Assembly: GCA_910587355.1 (NCBI GenBank)
Contig: CAJUKF010000071.1
Span: forward strand, 1 to 9,193
Reading direction: 5' to 3'
Source of the DNA: an uncultured Muribaculaceae bacterium
GTDB lineage: Bacteria > Bacteroidota > Bacteroidia > Bacteroidales > Muribaculaceae
DNA length: 9,193 nt
How positions within the stretch are numbered: the first letter of the stretch is position 1; the number at the start of each line of letters is the position of its first letter. A program made the position numbers and the translations under genes. This document shows positions 1 through 6,599 of this stretch, one piece after another. The notes beneath the pieces were generated by a model that saw only the letters and a list, made by a program, of their open reading frames with translations, was not told the DNA's origin and ran no database searches.

Positions 1-2
1 AT

Positions 3-50
3 ACTCGCCCTTTTCTAAAAGGCGACTGCATCAACGTCTCCGCTGAATAG
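3..50 (+). CDS. Possible C-terminal tail of an upstream gene (partial, low confidence)
   Basis: From base 3 a reading frame runs 15 codons to a TAG at 48-50, ending in ...KGDCINVSAE. Three things favour it as the end of a gene entering from the left. The first 50 bases are about 48% GC, against about 22% in the next 60. Its codons mostly end in C, as in the genes downstream. A stem-loop with a T-run follows directly. The frame beginning at base 2 also stays open to 44-46, but it uses AGG and CGA, which look less like this genome. A minus-strand start at 31-29 could also enter a gene to the left. The product cannot be recognised from so few residues. Confidence 0.25.
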   Translation, partial: TRPFLKGDCINVSAE

Positions 51-54
51 TTAC

Positions 55-102
55 CGTTTAAAATTTTGATAATAAATTTTTTGAAAAATTTAAAACGTTT
101 TT
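55..102 (+). terminator. AT-rich stem-loop followed by T-run, possible terminator
   Basis: Bases 55-67 and 85-97 form an inverted repeat pairing at 12 of 13 positions (the only mismatch is A60/A92), with a 17-base loop. The stem base has two G-C pairs and the rest is A-T. Five T residues follow at 98-102. The position just after the possible gene end at 50 fits an intrinsic terminator reading right. The stem has few G-C pairs, so it is weak. It could instead be a protein-binding palindrome or simply a product of AT-rich composition. Confidence 0.3.
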
Positions 103-272
103 CAGCCACGAAGAAATCAGATTTAGAGCCATAGATGAAAGATTGGTTGTTTTTGTTAAAGGATAGTGCCGAAGATACTGATGCAAAGGTATATAAAATC
201 AAGATAAAATACAACTGAAAAAAGAATGGCTTAAAAGACTTAATGAATAGATTTAAAAGTAATGGTGCATCG
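103..272. other. AT-rich intergenic region without a convincing gene
   Basis: Together with its flanks this makes up the 307-base gap before the first glycosyltransferase gene. It is strongly AT-rich and its reading frames are short. The longest notable one is a 27-codon frame at 135-218, with a TAG immediately upstream and no clear promoter or ribosome site. I see no tRNA-like fold, riboswitch core or repeat array. A promoter-like match reading left lies inside it and is listed separately. Confidence 0.6.
184..214 (-). promoter_or_regulatory. Promoter-like match reading left
   Basis: On the minus strand, TTG (bases 214-212) is followed after exactly 20 bases by TACCTTTG (bases 191-184) and then C. 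This is the same architecture and spacing as the two better-supported plus-strand promoters at 273-303 and 9085-9116. Transcription would start near 178-181 and run left, toward or antisense to whatever lies at the window edge. No clear gene follows it: the first minus-strand ATG near it gives only a 24-codon frame, and the ATG at 31-29 stays open to the edge for 10 codons. AT-rich DNA can produce such a match by chance. Confidence 0.35.
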
Positions 273-303
273 TTGCAAAAACAGTAAAATGTGATTAAAT
301 TTG
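273..303 (+). promoter_or_regulatory. Bacteroidota-type promoter of the glycosyltransferase operon
   Basis: TTG at 273-275 and TAAATTTG at 296-303, followed by C, are separated by 20 bases and fit the Bacteroidota -33/-7 consensus. Transcription should begin about 3-6 bases after the -7 element, at or within a few bases of the ATG at 308. The mRNA would then have almost no 5' leader. The three glycosyltransferase genes that follow are joined by overlaps, so this is probably the promoter for all three. Confidence 0.65.
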
Positions 304-307
304 CAGC

Positions 308-1111
308 ATGGCAAGTCTTGAGGTTATGATTTGTACTTACGGAGCCGCCGGCATATGTCGTGTGGCCGAGCACTCGCATCCGCATGTCGAAGGCGTGCGT
401 TATCTCGTGGGCTGGCAGATGCCTCAGGGCGAAGAGGCCCCAGAGGTTCCGCCGGAACTGATGCGTGACGATTTTACCATTTACCGTCATGAGTCTGCCG
501 GCTTGTCAAAGAACCGCAATTATATACTTTCCAGGGCTTCGGCTCCAATACTGCTCTTTAGCGACGATGACGTCGATTATACAGCCGATGGTCTTAAGGG
601 TGTGATTGATGCTTTCGACAGTCATCCCGACTGCGATTTGCTTACTTTCCGCTATGATACGGATGTGCCGTGGAAAAAATACCTCGCGGAGGAGCGTTCG
701 ATTTGGAGCGGAATCAGACGTTATTATCCCATATGTATTGAAATCGCATTCCGTCGCGAAGCCGTGCAGGAACGTATAGCATTGGATGAGCGATTCGGTG
801 TCAAAGCCCCGGTTCCAGCCGGTGAAGAGGATGTTTTTATTGAAGACTGCCGACGAGCCGGTCTAAGAGGACGGTTCGTGCCATTGACAATATGCCGGCA
901 TGCCGGAAGTTCCACATTCGAACGAGAAGACGGTCTCGAAAGACATATTCCGGTAAAGGCAGCTGTAAATGCGAGGATTTTTACGTACACATGGCCCTTA
1001 AGAATGCTTCTTCACTCCTTCCGTGATGCCAGGTCACGCCGTACGCTGCGTTTTATGCCGCGATATGTGAAGCTTTGGCTCGACGGAGTCAAAAAATTCC
1101 GCCGGTTATGA
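308..1111 (+). CDS. GT-A fold glycosyltransferase, GT2-like (first of a tandem pair)
   Basis: This 267-residue protein is a predicted nucleotide-sugar-dependent glycosyltransferase, probably cytoplasmic and acting in surface polysaccharide or lipopolysaccharide synthesis. The N-terminal strand LEVMICTYG (residues 4-12) starts the nucleotide-binding fold. GLSKNRN (65-71) matches the G-S-ARN region of GT2 enzymes. DDDVD (86-90) is the metal/nucleotide-binding DxD-type motif. AGEEDVFIED (171-180) supplies the acidic acceptor-side residues, and H198 follows where many GT2 enzymes carry a conserved His. No membrane segment is evident. The Met at residue 7 (326) is a poorer start because it would cut into the first strand. 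The stop overlaps the next start as ATGA (1108-1111). Sugar and acceptor cannot be read from the sequence. The fold assignment is firm, the pathway is inferred. Confidence 0.85.
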   Translation: MASLEVMICTYGAAGICRVAEHSHPHVEGVRYLVGWQMPQGEEAPEVPPELMRDDFTIYRHESAGLSKNRNYILSRASAPILLFSDDDVDYTADGLKGVIDAFDSHPDCDLLTFRYDTDVPWKKYLAEERSIWSGIRRYYPICIEIAFRREAVQERIALDERFGVKAPVPAGEEDVFIEDCRRAGLRGRFVPLTICRHAGSSTFEREDGLERHIPVKAAVNARIFTYTWPLRMLLHSFRDARSRRTLRFMPRYVKLWLDGVKKFRRL

Positions 1112-1917
1112 GTGGGCCCCGTCTTCAGGTACTTGTCTGCACGGTTGCTTCACGCATGGGTGCGATTGATACGGAAGGTTATCCCGAGGTTGACGAGGTA
1201 GAGTATCTTGTGTGTTGTCAGAATCCCGACGGAGCGGATATTTCTGCGGCAAAATCCGCTTTAGAAGAGCGCTCCGACATAAAAGTGAGAGTTTTTGCAG
1301 ACAAGGGGCTGAGTGTAAACCGCAATCATGCTTTCGATATCGCAACGGCCCCCTACGTGCATGTCGCCGACGATGACATAAGTTTCTGTCGCGAAGGACT
1401 GCTGCGTGTGATGGCTGATTTCGATGCCGACCCCTCGCTCGACATTATCACAACGCGCTCTACGATGCCTGAAGCACGGGTTTTCCCGCCAGACGGCCAC
1501 GATTTGGCGATGGTTTACCGCTATTATCATACGATATCTTTCGAAATTTCGGTGAGGCGCTCGGCGCTTGAGGCGCATGGCATACGTTTCTCGCCCTTGG
1601 CCGGCATCGGCGCTCCGTTTCTCACTGCCGGCGAGGAAGAACTGCTTATGCACCATATGCTGCGGTCCTGCATGAAAGGACGCTTCGCCGATGTGGTGCT
1701 GTCGGTGCATCCCGGTCTTACGACATCCGCTCATAGCGGAGCGAAAGCCGGAGTGGTGCGGGCCAAAGGCGCCGTGATGCGCATTGTGCGCGGAAATACC
1801 GCTGCTTTCGTGCGTTATCCTCTTGAGGCACTCCGCTCTCCGGCACCGACACATAAAGCATTGCTATGGCTTCTGCAGGGCTTTTTTTATTCTATACGTA
1901 ACCGTCATCAACTATGA
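1108..1917 (+). CDS. GT-A fold glycosyltransferase, GT2-like (second of a tandem pair)
   Basis: This 269-residue protein is a diverged relative of the preceding gene. LQVLVCT (residues 6-12) is the first strand, GLSVNRN (68-74) and ADDDISF (87-93) align with GLSKNRN and SDDDVDY, and TAGEEELL (173-180) aligns with PAGEEDVF. H201 matches H198 of its neighbour. The chosen ATG at 1108 overlaps the upstream TGA as ATGA and places the first strand at the same distance from the N-terminus as in the paralogue. A longer version from TTG at 1075 would lie inside the upstream gene and add 11 non-matching residues. GEEE replaces GEED, and an insertion around residues 160-172 suggests a different acceptor. 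The end overlaps the next gene as ATGA (1914-1917), implying translational coupling. Specificity is unknown. Confidence 0.85.
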   Translation: MSGPRLQVLVCTVASRMGAIDTEGYPEVDEVEYLVCCQNPDGADISAAKSALEERSDIKVRVFADKGLSVNRNHAFDIATAPYVHVADDDISFCREGLLRVMADFDADPSLDIITTRSTMPEARVFPPDGHDLAMVYRYYHTISFEISVRRSALEAHGIRFSPLAGIGAPFLTAGEEELLMHHMLRSCMKGRFADVVLSVHPGLTTSAHSGAKAGVVRAKGAVMRIVRGNTAAFVRYPLEALRSPAPTHKALLWLLQGFFYSIRNRHQL

Positions 1918-3041
1918 AGATACTCCTGTTGGGCGACGCAAGCAATTATCACGCAACACTCGCAACGGCGCTGAAAGCCAAGGGGCACGACGTGACTCTT
2001 GCCTCCGACCGCGGCAAGTGGCTCCTGACATCCTGCGATATTGATTTGTCGAGAAAATCAGGACGGCTCAGTGGTGCATTGCTCTACGGACGGCTCCTCA
2101 CCACTCTCGCGCCCAAACTTAAGGGTTACGATGTGGTGCAGTTTGTTTCCCCGGGATTCGTGTCGCTCAAGCCCGGCAGACTCGAAGAACTGCTCCGCAA
2201 GCTGCGGCGAGGCAACGGCTCGCTCTATCTGACAGTCTTAGGCTATGATACTTCGGTCGTGACAAATCTCGCCGGCCCTAAGCCTGCCGTGGCTTACTCA
2301 GAGTGGCAGATTGACGGCAAGGCGCAGCCGTGGCGCTACACCGGCGAAGCCGATTATGACATGTGGACTGCGCCCCGTCTGCATGAGTATAACGAGGTAT
2401 TTTACAATACAATCGACGGAGCGCTTACGGCCCTATACGAATATCATGTGATAACGCAGGCAGAGCATCCCGGACTGCGGCTGGGCTATGCCGGTATTCC
2501 GGTGGATATGTCGTCGCTTCCCGCACCGTCGCTGAGACCAGGCATAGACGGCAAAATACGTATGCTCTATACGTGTCGCCGTGGCCGTGAACTCGAGAAA
2601 GGAGGCAACGAGCTTTATGCCATGCTAAAACGCATCAGCGCCGAGTTTCCCGATACGACCGAACTCGTGGCTCCTGAGAACATGCCGTTCAGTGAATTCG
2701 TGCGGACGCTGGCTTCGGCCGATATCGTAAGCGACCAGATGTACAGCTATACGCCCGGCACCACTGCGCTTATGGCCATGGCTATGGGAGCGGTGCCGCT
2801 GTCGGGCGGCGAGAGCGAGTATTACCGGTTCATAGGCGAACCGTACGATGCCGTGCGCCCTATTTTCAATCCTGACCCACGGGACCTTGAAGGCACATAC
2901 CGCCGTCTGCGCTCGCTGGTGATGCAGCCCGACGAACTGCGTCGTATGAGCGCCGCTGCTCCCGGCTTTGTGGCCCGGCACAACGAAGCCTCGGTCGTGG
3001 CCGACCGCTTCATCTCTTTCTGGGAGAATAAAGAGGTGTGA
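1914..3041 (+). CDS. GT-B fold glycosyltransferase, GT4-like, lacking the EX7E motif
   Basis: This 375-residue protein has a two-domain GT-B layout. The N-terminal Rossmann start is MKILLLGDASNYHATLATAL, and the second domain begins near residue 214 (KIRMLYTCRRGRELEKGG). LASADIVSDQMYSYTPG (266-282) and LMAMAMGAVPLSGGE (286-300) occupy the donor-binding region. In typical GT4 enzymes this region carries E-x7-E with the second Glu in an EAMACG-like segment. Here Met287 takes that place and Tyr279 takes the first. E300 and E302 follow nearby. From memory, similar proteins starting KILLLGDxSNYH with YSYTP near the C-terminal third are common in Bacteroidota, so this seems a family trait rather than decay. 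It is coupled by ATGA overlap to the two GT-A genes and probably acts in the same pathway on an unknown acceptor. Confidence 0.85.
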   Translation: MKILLLGDASNYHATLATALKAKGHDVTLASDRGKWLLTSCDIDLSRKSGRLSGALLYGRLLTTLAPKLKGYDVVQFVSPGFVSLKPGRLEELLRKLRRGNGSLYLTVLGYDTSVVTNLAGPKPAVAYSEWQIDGKAQPWRYTGEADYDMWTAPRLHEYNEVFYNTIDGALTALYEYHVITQAEHPGLRLGYAGIPVDMSSLPAPSLRPGIDGKIRMLYTCRRGRELEKGGNELYAMLKRISAEFPDTTELVAPENMPFSEFVRTLASADIVSDQMYSYTPGTTALMAMAMGAVPLSGGESEYYRFIGEPYDAVRPIFNPDPRDLEGTYRRLRSLVMQPDELRRMSAAAPGFVARHNEASVVADRFISFWENKEV

Positions 3042-3071
3042 GGCAGGCAGCCGATATGCCGAAAAATTTCG

Positions 3072-3079
3072 TACCTTTG
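3072..3079 (+). promoter_or_regulatory. Bacteroidota -7 element before the Yip1-smpB-mutS2 unit
   Basis: TACCTTTG followed by C lies in the only gap of this part of the window, 22 bases before the ATG at 3102. No TTG is present about 20 bases upstream, so the -33 half is weak or absent. A short perfect palindrome, CGAAA-AA-TTTCG at 3060-3071, touches the element and could be an operator, though its size allows chance. A 4-bp hairpin at 3046-3060 without a T-run gives no real terminator for the upstream operon, so some readthrough is possible. Confidence 0.55.
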
Positions 3080-3101
3080 CAATTCGATTAAAAGCAAGCA
3101 A

Positions 3102-3650
3102 ATGTTCAGATTCCTAAAATATGTGATTCAACTCATACTGTCGCCGCGGCATGGCTGGAAGGATTTGCAGGACAGCAATCCGGACCCGGAGGAACTGCTC
3201 TCGCAAGGTCTATATCCCCTGCTGGGCATAGCCGCTGCAACCGAGTTTCTCGGTCTCATCTATGAGCGCCACGTGACGCTGGCGGTAGTGCTGATGCGTG
3301 CCATAGGCGATTTCGGCGCGTACTTTGTGTCGGTGTTCATCGCCCGGCTGATTTTTGAGCTGTATCTCGGCCGAGTTACCGCCGACAAGCCCGACATGCG
3401 CCGCGTGAATACGATGACAGTATGCGGCCTCGGCATGATGGTGCTGTTTCAGATTATCACCAACTGCCTGCCCTGGAATCTGGTACTCCTCAAATTTCTG
3501 CCGTTCTACGTCGTGCCGGTGCTTTACATGGCCATACCATACATAGGCATTTCGCGCAACTGCGAGCTACGGTTCACAGGCATTGCCTCGGGCGCGATTG
3601 TGGGCGTGCCACTTGTCATATACTATCTTCTCTATCTCCTTATACAATGA
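3102..3650 (+). CDS. Yip1-family multi-pass membrane protein
   Basis: This is a 182-residue inner-membrane protein of unknown biochemical role. The N-terminal segment IQLILSPRHGWKDLQDSN is typical of bacterial Yip1-domain proteins, which have a short amphipathic start with P and GW before the first membrane helix. Hydrophobic stretches near residues 34-53, 68-88, 105-123, 128-148 and 158-180 give about five helices, the usual Yip1 number. Charged residues cluster between helices (about 90-102 and 151-157). No enzyme motif is visible. The stop overlaps the smpB start as ATGA (3647-3650), so the two are probably translated together. Yip1 proteins are linked to membrane trafficking in eukaryotes, but no function can be transferred here. 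The family call is fairly secure. Confidence 0.75.
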   Translation: MFRFLKYVIQLILSPRHGWKDLQDSNPDPEELLSQGLYPLLGIAAATEFLGLIYERHVTLAVVLMRAIGDFGAYFVSVFIARLIFELYLGRVTADKPDMRRVNTMTVCGLGMMVLFQIITNCLPWNLVLLKFLPFYVVPVLYMAIPYIGISRNCELRFTGIASGAIVGVPLVIYYLLYLLIQ

Positions 3651-4102
3651 ATGCCAAAGATATAAATATAAAAAACCGGCGTGCGACCTTCGACTACGAG
3701 ATTCTCGACACGTTCACGGCCGGCATAGTGCTTACAGGCACGGAAATAAAGAGCATCCGCTCGGGCCATGCTTCGCTTGTCGACACATTCTGCTATGTGT
3801 CGTCGCTCGGCGAAGTGTGGGTGAAAAACATGAACATCGCCCATTACTTCTACGGCTCGTACAACAACCATGAGGCGCGCCGCGACCGTAAGCTGCTGCT
3901 CAACAAAAAAGAAATCACACGTCTGATTAAGGCAAACAACGACGCCGGCATAACTATAGTGCCGCTGCGCCTGTTCATCAACGACCGCGGTCTTGCGAAA
4001 CTTGTCATCGGCATAGCACGCGGCAAGAAGGAGTACGACAAGCGTCAGGCAATAAAAGAGCGCGAGGACAAGCGCAATCTCGCACGTCTGATGCATAAGT
4101 GA
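3647..4102 (+). CDS. smpB: SsrA-binding protein SmpB
   Basis: SmpB binds tmRNA and brings it to ribosomes stalled on broken mRNAs. The stalled peptide is then tagged for degradation and the ribosome is released. The 151-residue product has the usual family length. IKNRRATFDYEILDTFTAGI (8-27) and GTEIKSIRSGHASLVDTFCY (31-50) are the OB-fold core. YGSYNNHEARRDRKLLLNKK (69-88) carries the RNA-binding segment. KKEYDKRQAIKEREDKR (127-143) is the basic C-terminal tail that forms a helix in the mRNA channel. The ATG at 3647 is chosen because the frame upstream lies within the Yip1 gene and matches nothing in SmpB. It overlaps the Yip1 stop and is followed by mutS2 after 4 bases. The protein appears intact. 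The tmRNA gene is not in this window. Confidence 0.97.
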   Translation: MNAKDINIKNRRATFDYEILDTFTAGIVLTGTEIKSIRSGHASLVDTFCYVSSLGEVWVKNMNIAHYFYGSYNNHEARRDRKLLLNKKEITRLIKANNDAGITIVPLRLFINDRGLAKLVIGIARGKKEYDKRQAIKEREDKRNLARLMHK

Positions 4103-4106
4103 GCCT

Positions 4107-6581
4107 ATGATATATCCCGATACGACAGAACATAAAATCGGATTCGATTCCGTCCGCGAGAACGTGACGGCCCTGTGCTCGTCGGCTCTCGGACGCAGTC
4201 ATGCCGAGGCAATGGCTTTCAGCAGCGACTTTGCGTATGTGCGCCGTCAGTTGCTTCAGACAGTCGAAATGCTCGGAATTCTGAGCGGCGACACCGGTTT
4301 TGCACTCGGCGCAATACACGACAAGCGCGAACTGCTGCAGTCGCTCCGGGTTCCCGGTTCATATCCGGCCGAAAGCGAGCTTTCGGGTCTGCGCTCGTCG
4401 CTCGCGGCCCTCGCCGATATAGCTACATTTTTTGCACGCAACCGCCGTGACGACGGCAACCGAGTCGTAACTCCGTATCCCGAACTTGATGCCATAGCCC
4501 GTGACCTATATGCTTTCCCGGCGGTTACTGCCGCGATTGACCGGATTATCGACCGTCACGGTGAAATCAAGGACAATGCATCGCCGGAGCTTGCCGAAAT
4601 ACGCCGCTCCATGGCCGCGTGCGCAGGCAGCATCAACTCGGCTATGAGGCGCGTGATAGCCGGTGCCGTGCGCGACGGCTATCTTGAAGCCGACGTTACG
4701 CCATCGGTTCGCGACGGCCGTCTGGTGATACCGGTATCGCCGATGTACAAGCGCAAAATCAACGGCATCGTGCACGACGAATCCGCCTCGGGCAAGACTT
4801 TTTTCATCGAGCCGGCTGAGGTCGTGGAAGCCAACAACCGTTTGCGCGAACTGTCGATAGAAGAGCACCGCGAAATAGTGTGCATACTCACGGCTCTCGC
4901 CGACACAATCCGGCCCGAGATTGATGACCTCTTAGGCAATTTCGACCTTCTGGGTCTCTTTGACTTCATATACGCCAAGGCGAAATACGCAGTCACCACA
5001 GGCGGCACAATGCCTCATATCGAAGACTGCACCCAGCTCGACTGGTATCATGCCTGTCATCCGGTGCTCAAGCTTTCGCTCGAACGTCAGGGCAAGGAAA
5101 TAGTGCCGCTTGACATAACCCTTACGCCGGAGAAGCGCATAATTATCATATCGGGCCCGAACGCCGGCGGCAAGTCGGTGACACTCAAAACCATAGCCAT
5201 AGTGCAGTATATGGCGCAGTGCGGACTCCTTCCGCCCATGTACGAAAATTCGCGTTTAGGCATTTTCGAAAGCATTTTCATCGACATAGGCGATGACCAG
5301 TCGATAGAAGACGACCTCTCGACCTATTCGTCGCATCTGCGCAACATGAAATTCTTCCTTACGCACGGCAACAGCCGCACGATAGTGCTGATTGACGAAT
5401 TCGGTGGTGGCACGGAGCCTCAGATAGGCGGTGCCATAGCACAGGCTGTGCTCGGAGAATTCAACGAGCGGAAGATGTGGGGCGTGATTACGACCCATTA
5501 CCATAATCTGAAACAGTTCGCCGAGGAAACACCGGGGCTTGTCAACGGCTCGATGCTCTACGACCGTCAGAAGATGCAGCCGCTTTTCAGGCTGTCGGTC
5601 GGTCAGCCCGGCTCGTCGTTCGCTCTTGAAATAGCCCGTAAGACCGGTTTGCCCGAGTCGGTGATAGAGCAGGCCAAGTCGATAGTCGGCAGCGACTACG
5701 TGAACATGGACAAATATCTGCTCGACATAGCGCGCGACCGCCGCTACTGGGAGAACAAGCGTCAGGACATCAGGCAGAAAGAAAAACGCATCGACGAAGT
5801 GCTCGCACGGTATGAGGAGGAAATGGAAACCCTCCGCGGCAAGCGCCGCGAAATAATATCGGAGGCACGTGACGAGGCCCGCCGGATTCTCGATGGCTCG
5901 AACGCGACCATTGAGCGCACCATACGCGAAATACGCTCGTCGCAGGCCGACAAGGAGCGTACGCGCGAGGCCCGCCGGCAGCTCGAAAGCGAGCGCGAGG
6001 CACTGCACAAGGAGCCGCAATCGGAAAAGACCGGAAATCCGCTGCTCGACAAGAAAGTGCCGGCAAAGAAAAAGAAAACCGAACGTGCGCCTAAGTCCTC
6101 CGCTCCCGACAGACCGCTGGCTCCGGGCGACAATGTGCTGCTCGACGGCAGCGGAACCGTAGGCACAATCGCTGAAATATCGGGTAAGAACGCCACTGTG
6201 GTCTTCGGCTCCCTGAAAATGAACGTGAAGCTCGACAGGCTCAGACGTACCATACGCAAGGCCGAGAGCGGGGCCGTCAAGGGCGGCGTAAGCTATATTT
6301 CGGGCAACACATCCGATTCGAGCCGTGAGCGTCAGCTGTCGTTCAGCAACGAAATCGATGTACGCGGAATGCGTGCCGACGAAGCCGTGCAGGCCGTGAT
6401 GTACTATATCGACGATGCAATACAGTTCAATGTGGGCCGCGTGCGCATACTTCACGGTACGGGCACGGGAGCACTGCGGCAGTACATACGCCGCTACCTC
6501 GACACGGTGCAGGGAGTTAAAAACTATCACGACGAGGACGTGCGTTTCGGCGGTCCGGGCATTACGGTAGTGGAATTTTAG
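4107..6581 (+). CDS. mutS2: MutS2-type ATPase with C-terminal Smr domain
   Basis: This 824-residue protein has the full MutS2 domain order and no mismatch-binding domain I. The clamp and core region includes SASGKTFFIEPAEVVEANN (226-244), a MutS2 hallmark. The ABC-type ATPase follows with Walker A GPNAGGKS (350-357), the segment DDQSIEDDLSTYSSH (396-410), Walker B IVLIDEFGGGTEP (426-438) and switch His464. A charged coiled coil spans roughly 540-640, a Lys/Pro-rich linker 640-672 and a KOW-like beta domain about 672-712. The Smr domain has DVRGM (751-755) and HGTGTGALR (783-791). In Bacillus subtilis, MutS2 (RqcU) splits collided ribosomes using ATP, and other studies report DNA-recombination or nuclease roles. 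The Smr motif is DxR as in most MutS2 proteins, so strong nuclease activity is not assured. It lies 4 bases after smpB. Confidence 0.95.
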   Translation: MIYPDTTEHKIGFDSVRENVTALCSSALGRSHAEAMAFSSDFAYVRRQLLQTVEMLGILSGDTGFALGAIHDKRELLQSLRVPGSYPAESELSGLRSSLAALADIATFFARNRRDDGNRVVTPYPELDAIARDLYAFPAVTAAIDRIIDRHGEIKDNASPELAEIRRSMAACAGSINSAMRRVIAGAVRDGYLEADVTPSVRDGRLVIPVSPMYKRKINGIVHDESASGKTFFIEPAEVVEANNRLRELSIEEHREIVCILTALADTIRPEIDDLLGNFDLLGLFDFIYAKAKYAVTTGGTMPHIEDCTQLDWYHACHPVLKLSLERQGKEIVPLDITLTPEKRIIIISGPNAGGKSVTLKTIAIVQYMAQCGLLPPMYENSRLGIFESIFIDIGDDQSIEDDLSTYSSHLRNMKFFLTHGNSRTIVLIDEFGGGTEPQIGGAIAQAVLGEFNERKMWGVITTHYHNLKQFAEETPGLVNGSMLYDRQKMQPLFRLSVGQPGSSFALEIARKTGLPESVIEQAKSIVGSDYVNMDKYLLDIARDRRYWENKRQDIRQKEKRIDEVLARYEEEMETLRGKRREIISEARDEARRILDGSNATIERTIREIRSSQADKERTREARRQLESEREALHKEPQSEKTGNPLLDKKVPAKKKKTERAPKSSAPDRPLAPGDNVLLDGSGTVGTIAEISGKNATVVFGSLKMNVKLDRLRRTIRKAESGAVKGGVSYISGNTSDSSRERQLSFSNEIDVRGMRADEAVQAVMYYIDDAIQFNVGRVRILHGTGTGALRQYIRRYLDTVQGVKNYHDEDVRFGGPGITVVEF

Positions 6582-6599
6582 TGTTACTTAAGTTTTACT

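Noticed and set aside
5..25. Small hairpin at the left edge as a terminator
   Set aside because: The stem has a bulge and a 4-base loop, no T-run follows on the plus strand, and it lies within the probable coding tail. The minus-strand side is cut by the edge.
135..218. 27-codon reading frame starting MKDWLFLLKD in the intergenic region
   Set aside because: A stop codon lies immediately upstream, there is no matching promoter or ribosome site, and frames of this size are common by chance in such AT-rich DNA. It also overlaps the leftward promoter match.
1075..1107. Upstream TTG start for the second glycosyltransferase
   Set aside because: It would lie inside the preceding gene. The ATG at 1108 gives the ATGA overlap and aligns the first beta strand with the paralogue.
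1882..1888. Run of seven T near the end of the second glycosyltransferase as a slippage or phase-variation site
   Set aside because: The run is short, the frame is intact without slippage, and it codes the FF of a plausible C-terminus. One sequence cannot show length variation.
3042..3071. Terminator between the glycosyltransferase operon and the Yip1 gene
   Set aside because: Only a 4-bp stem (3046-3049 with 3057-3060) is present and no T-run follows it.
3422..3646. N-terminal extension of smpB into the Yip1 gene
   Set aside because: The open frame upstream encodes residues unlike SmpB, and the ATG at 3647 gives a standard 151-residue protein.
5256..6530. 424-codon open frame on the minus strand opposite mutS2
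   Set aside because: It is the complement of a gene with strong, continuous MutS2 motifs. It has no recognisable domain or promoter and is explained by GC-biased codons on the coding strand.
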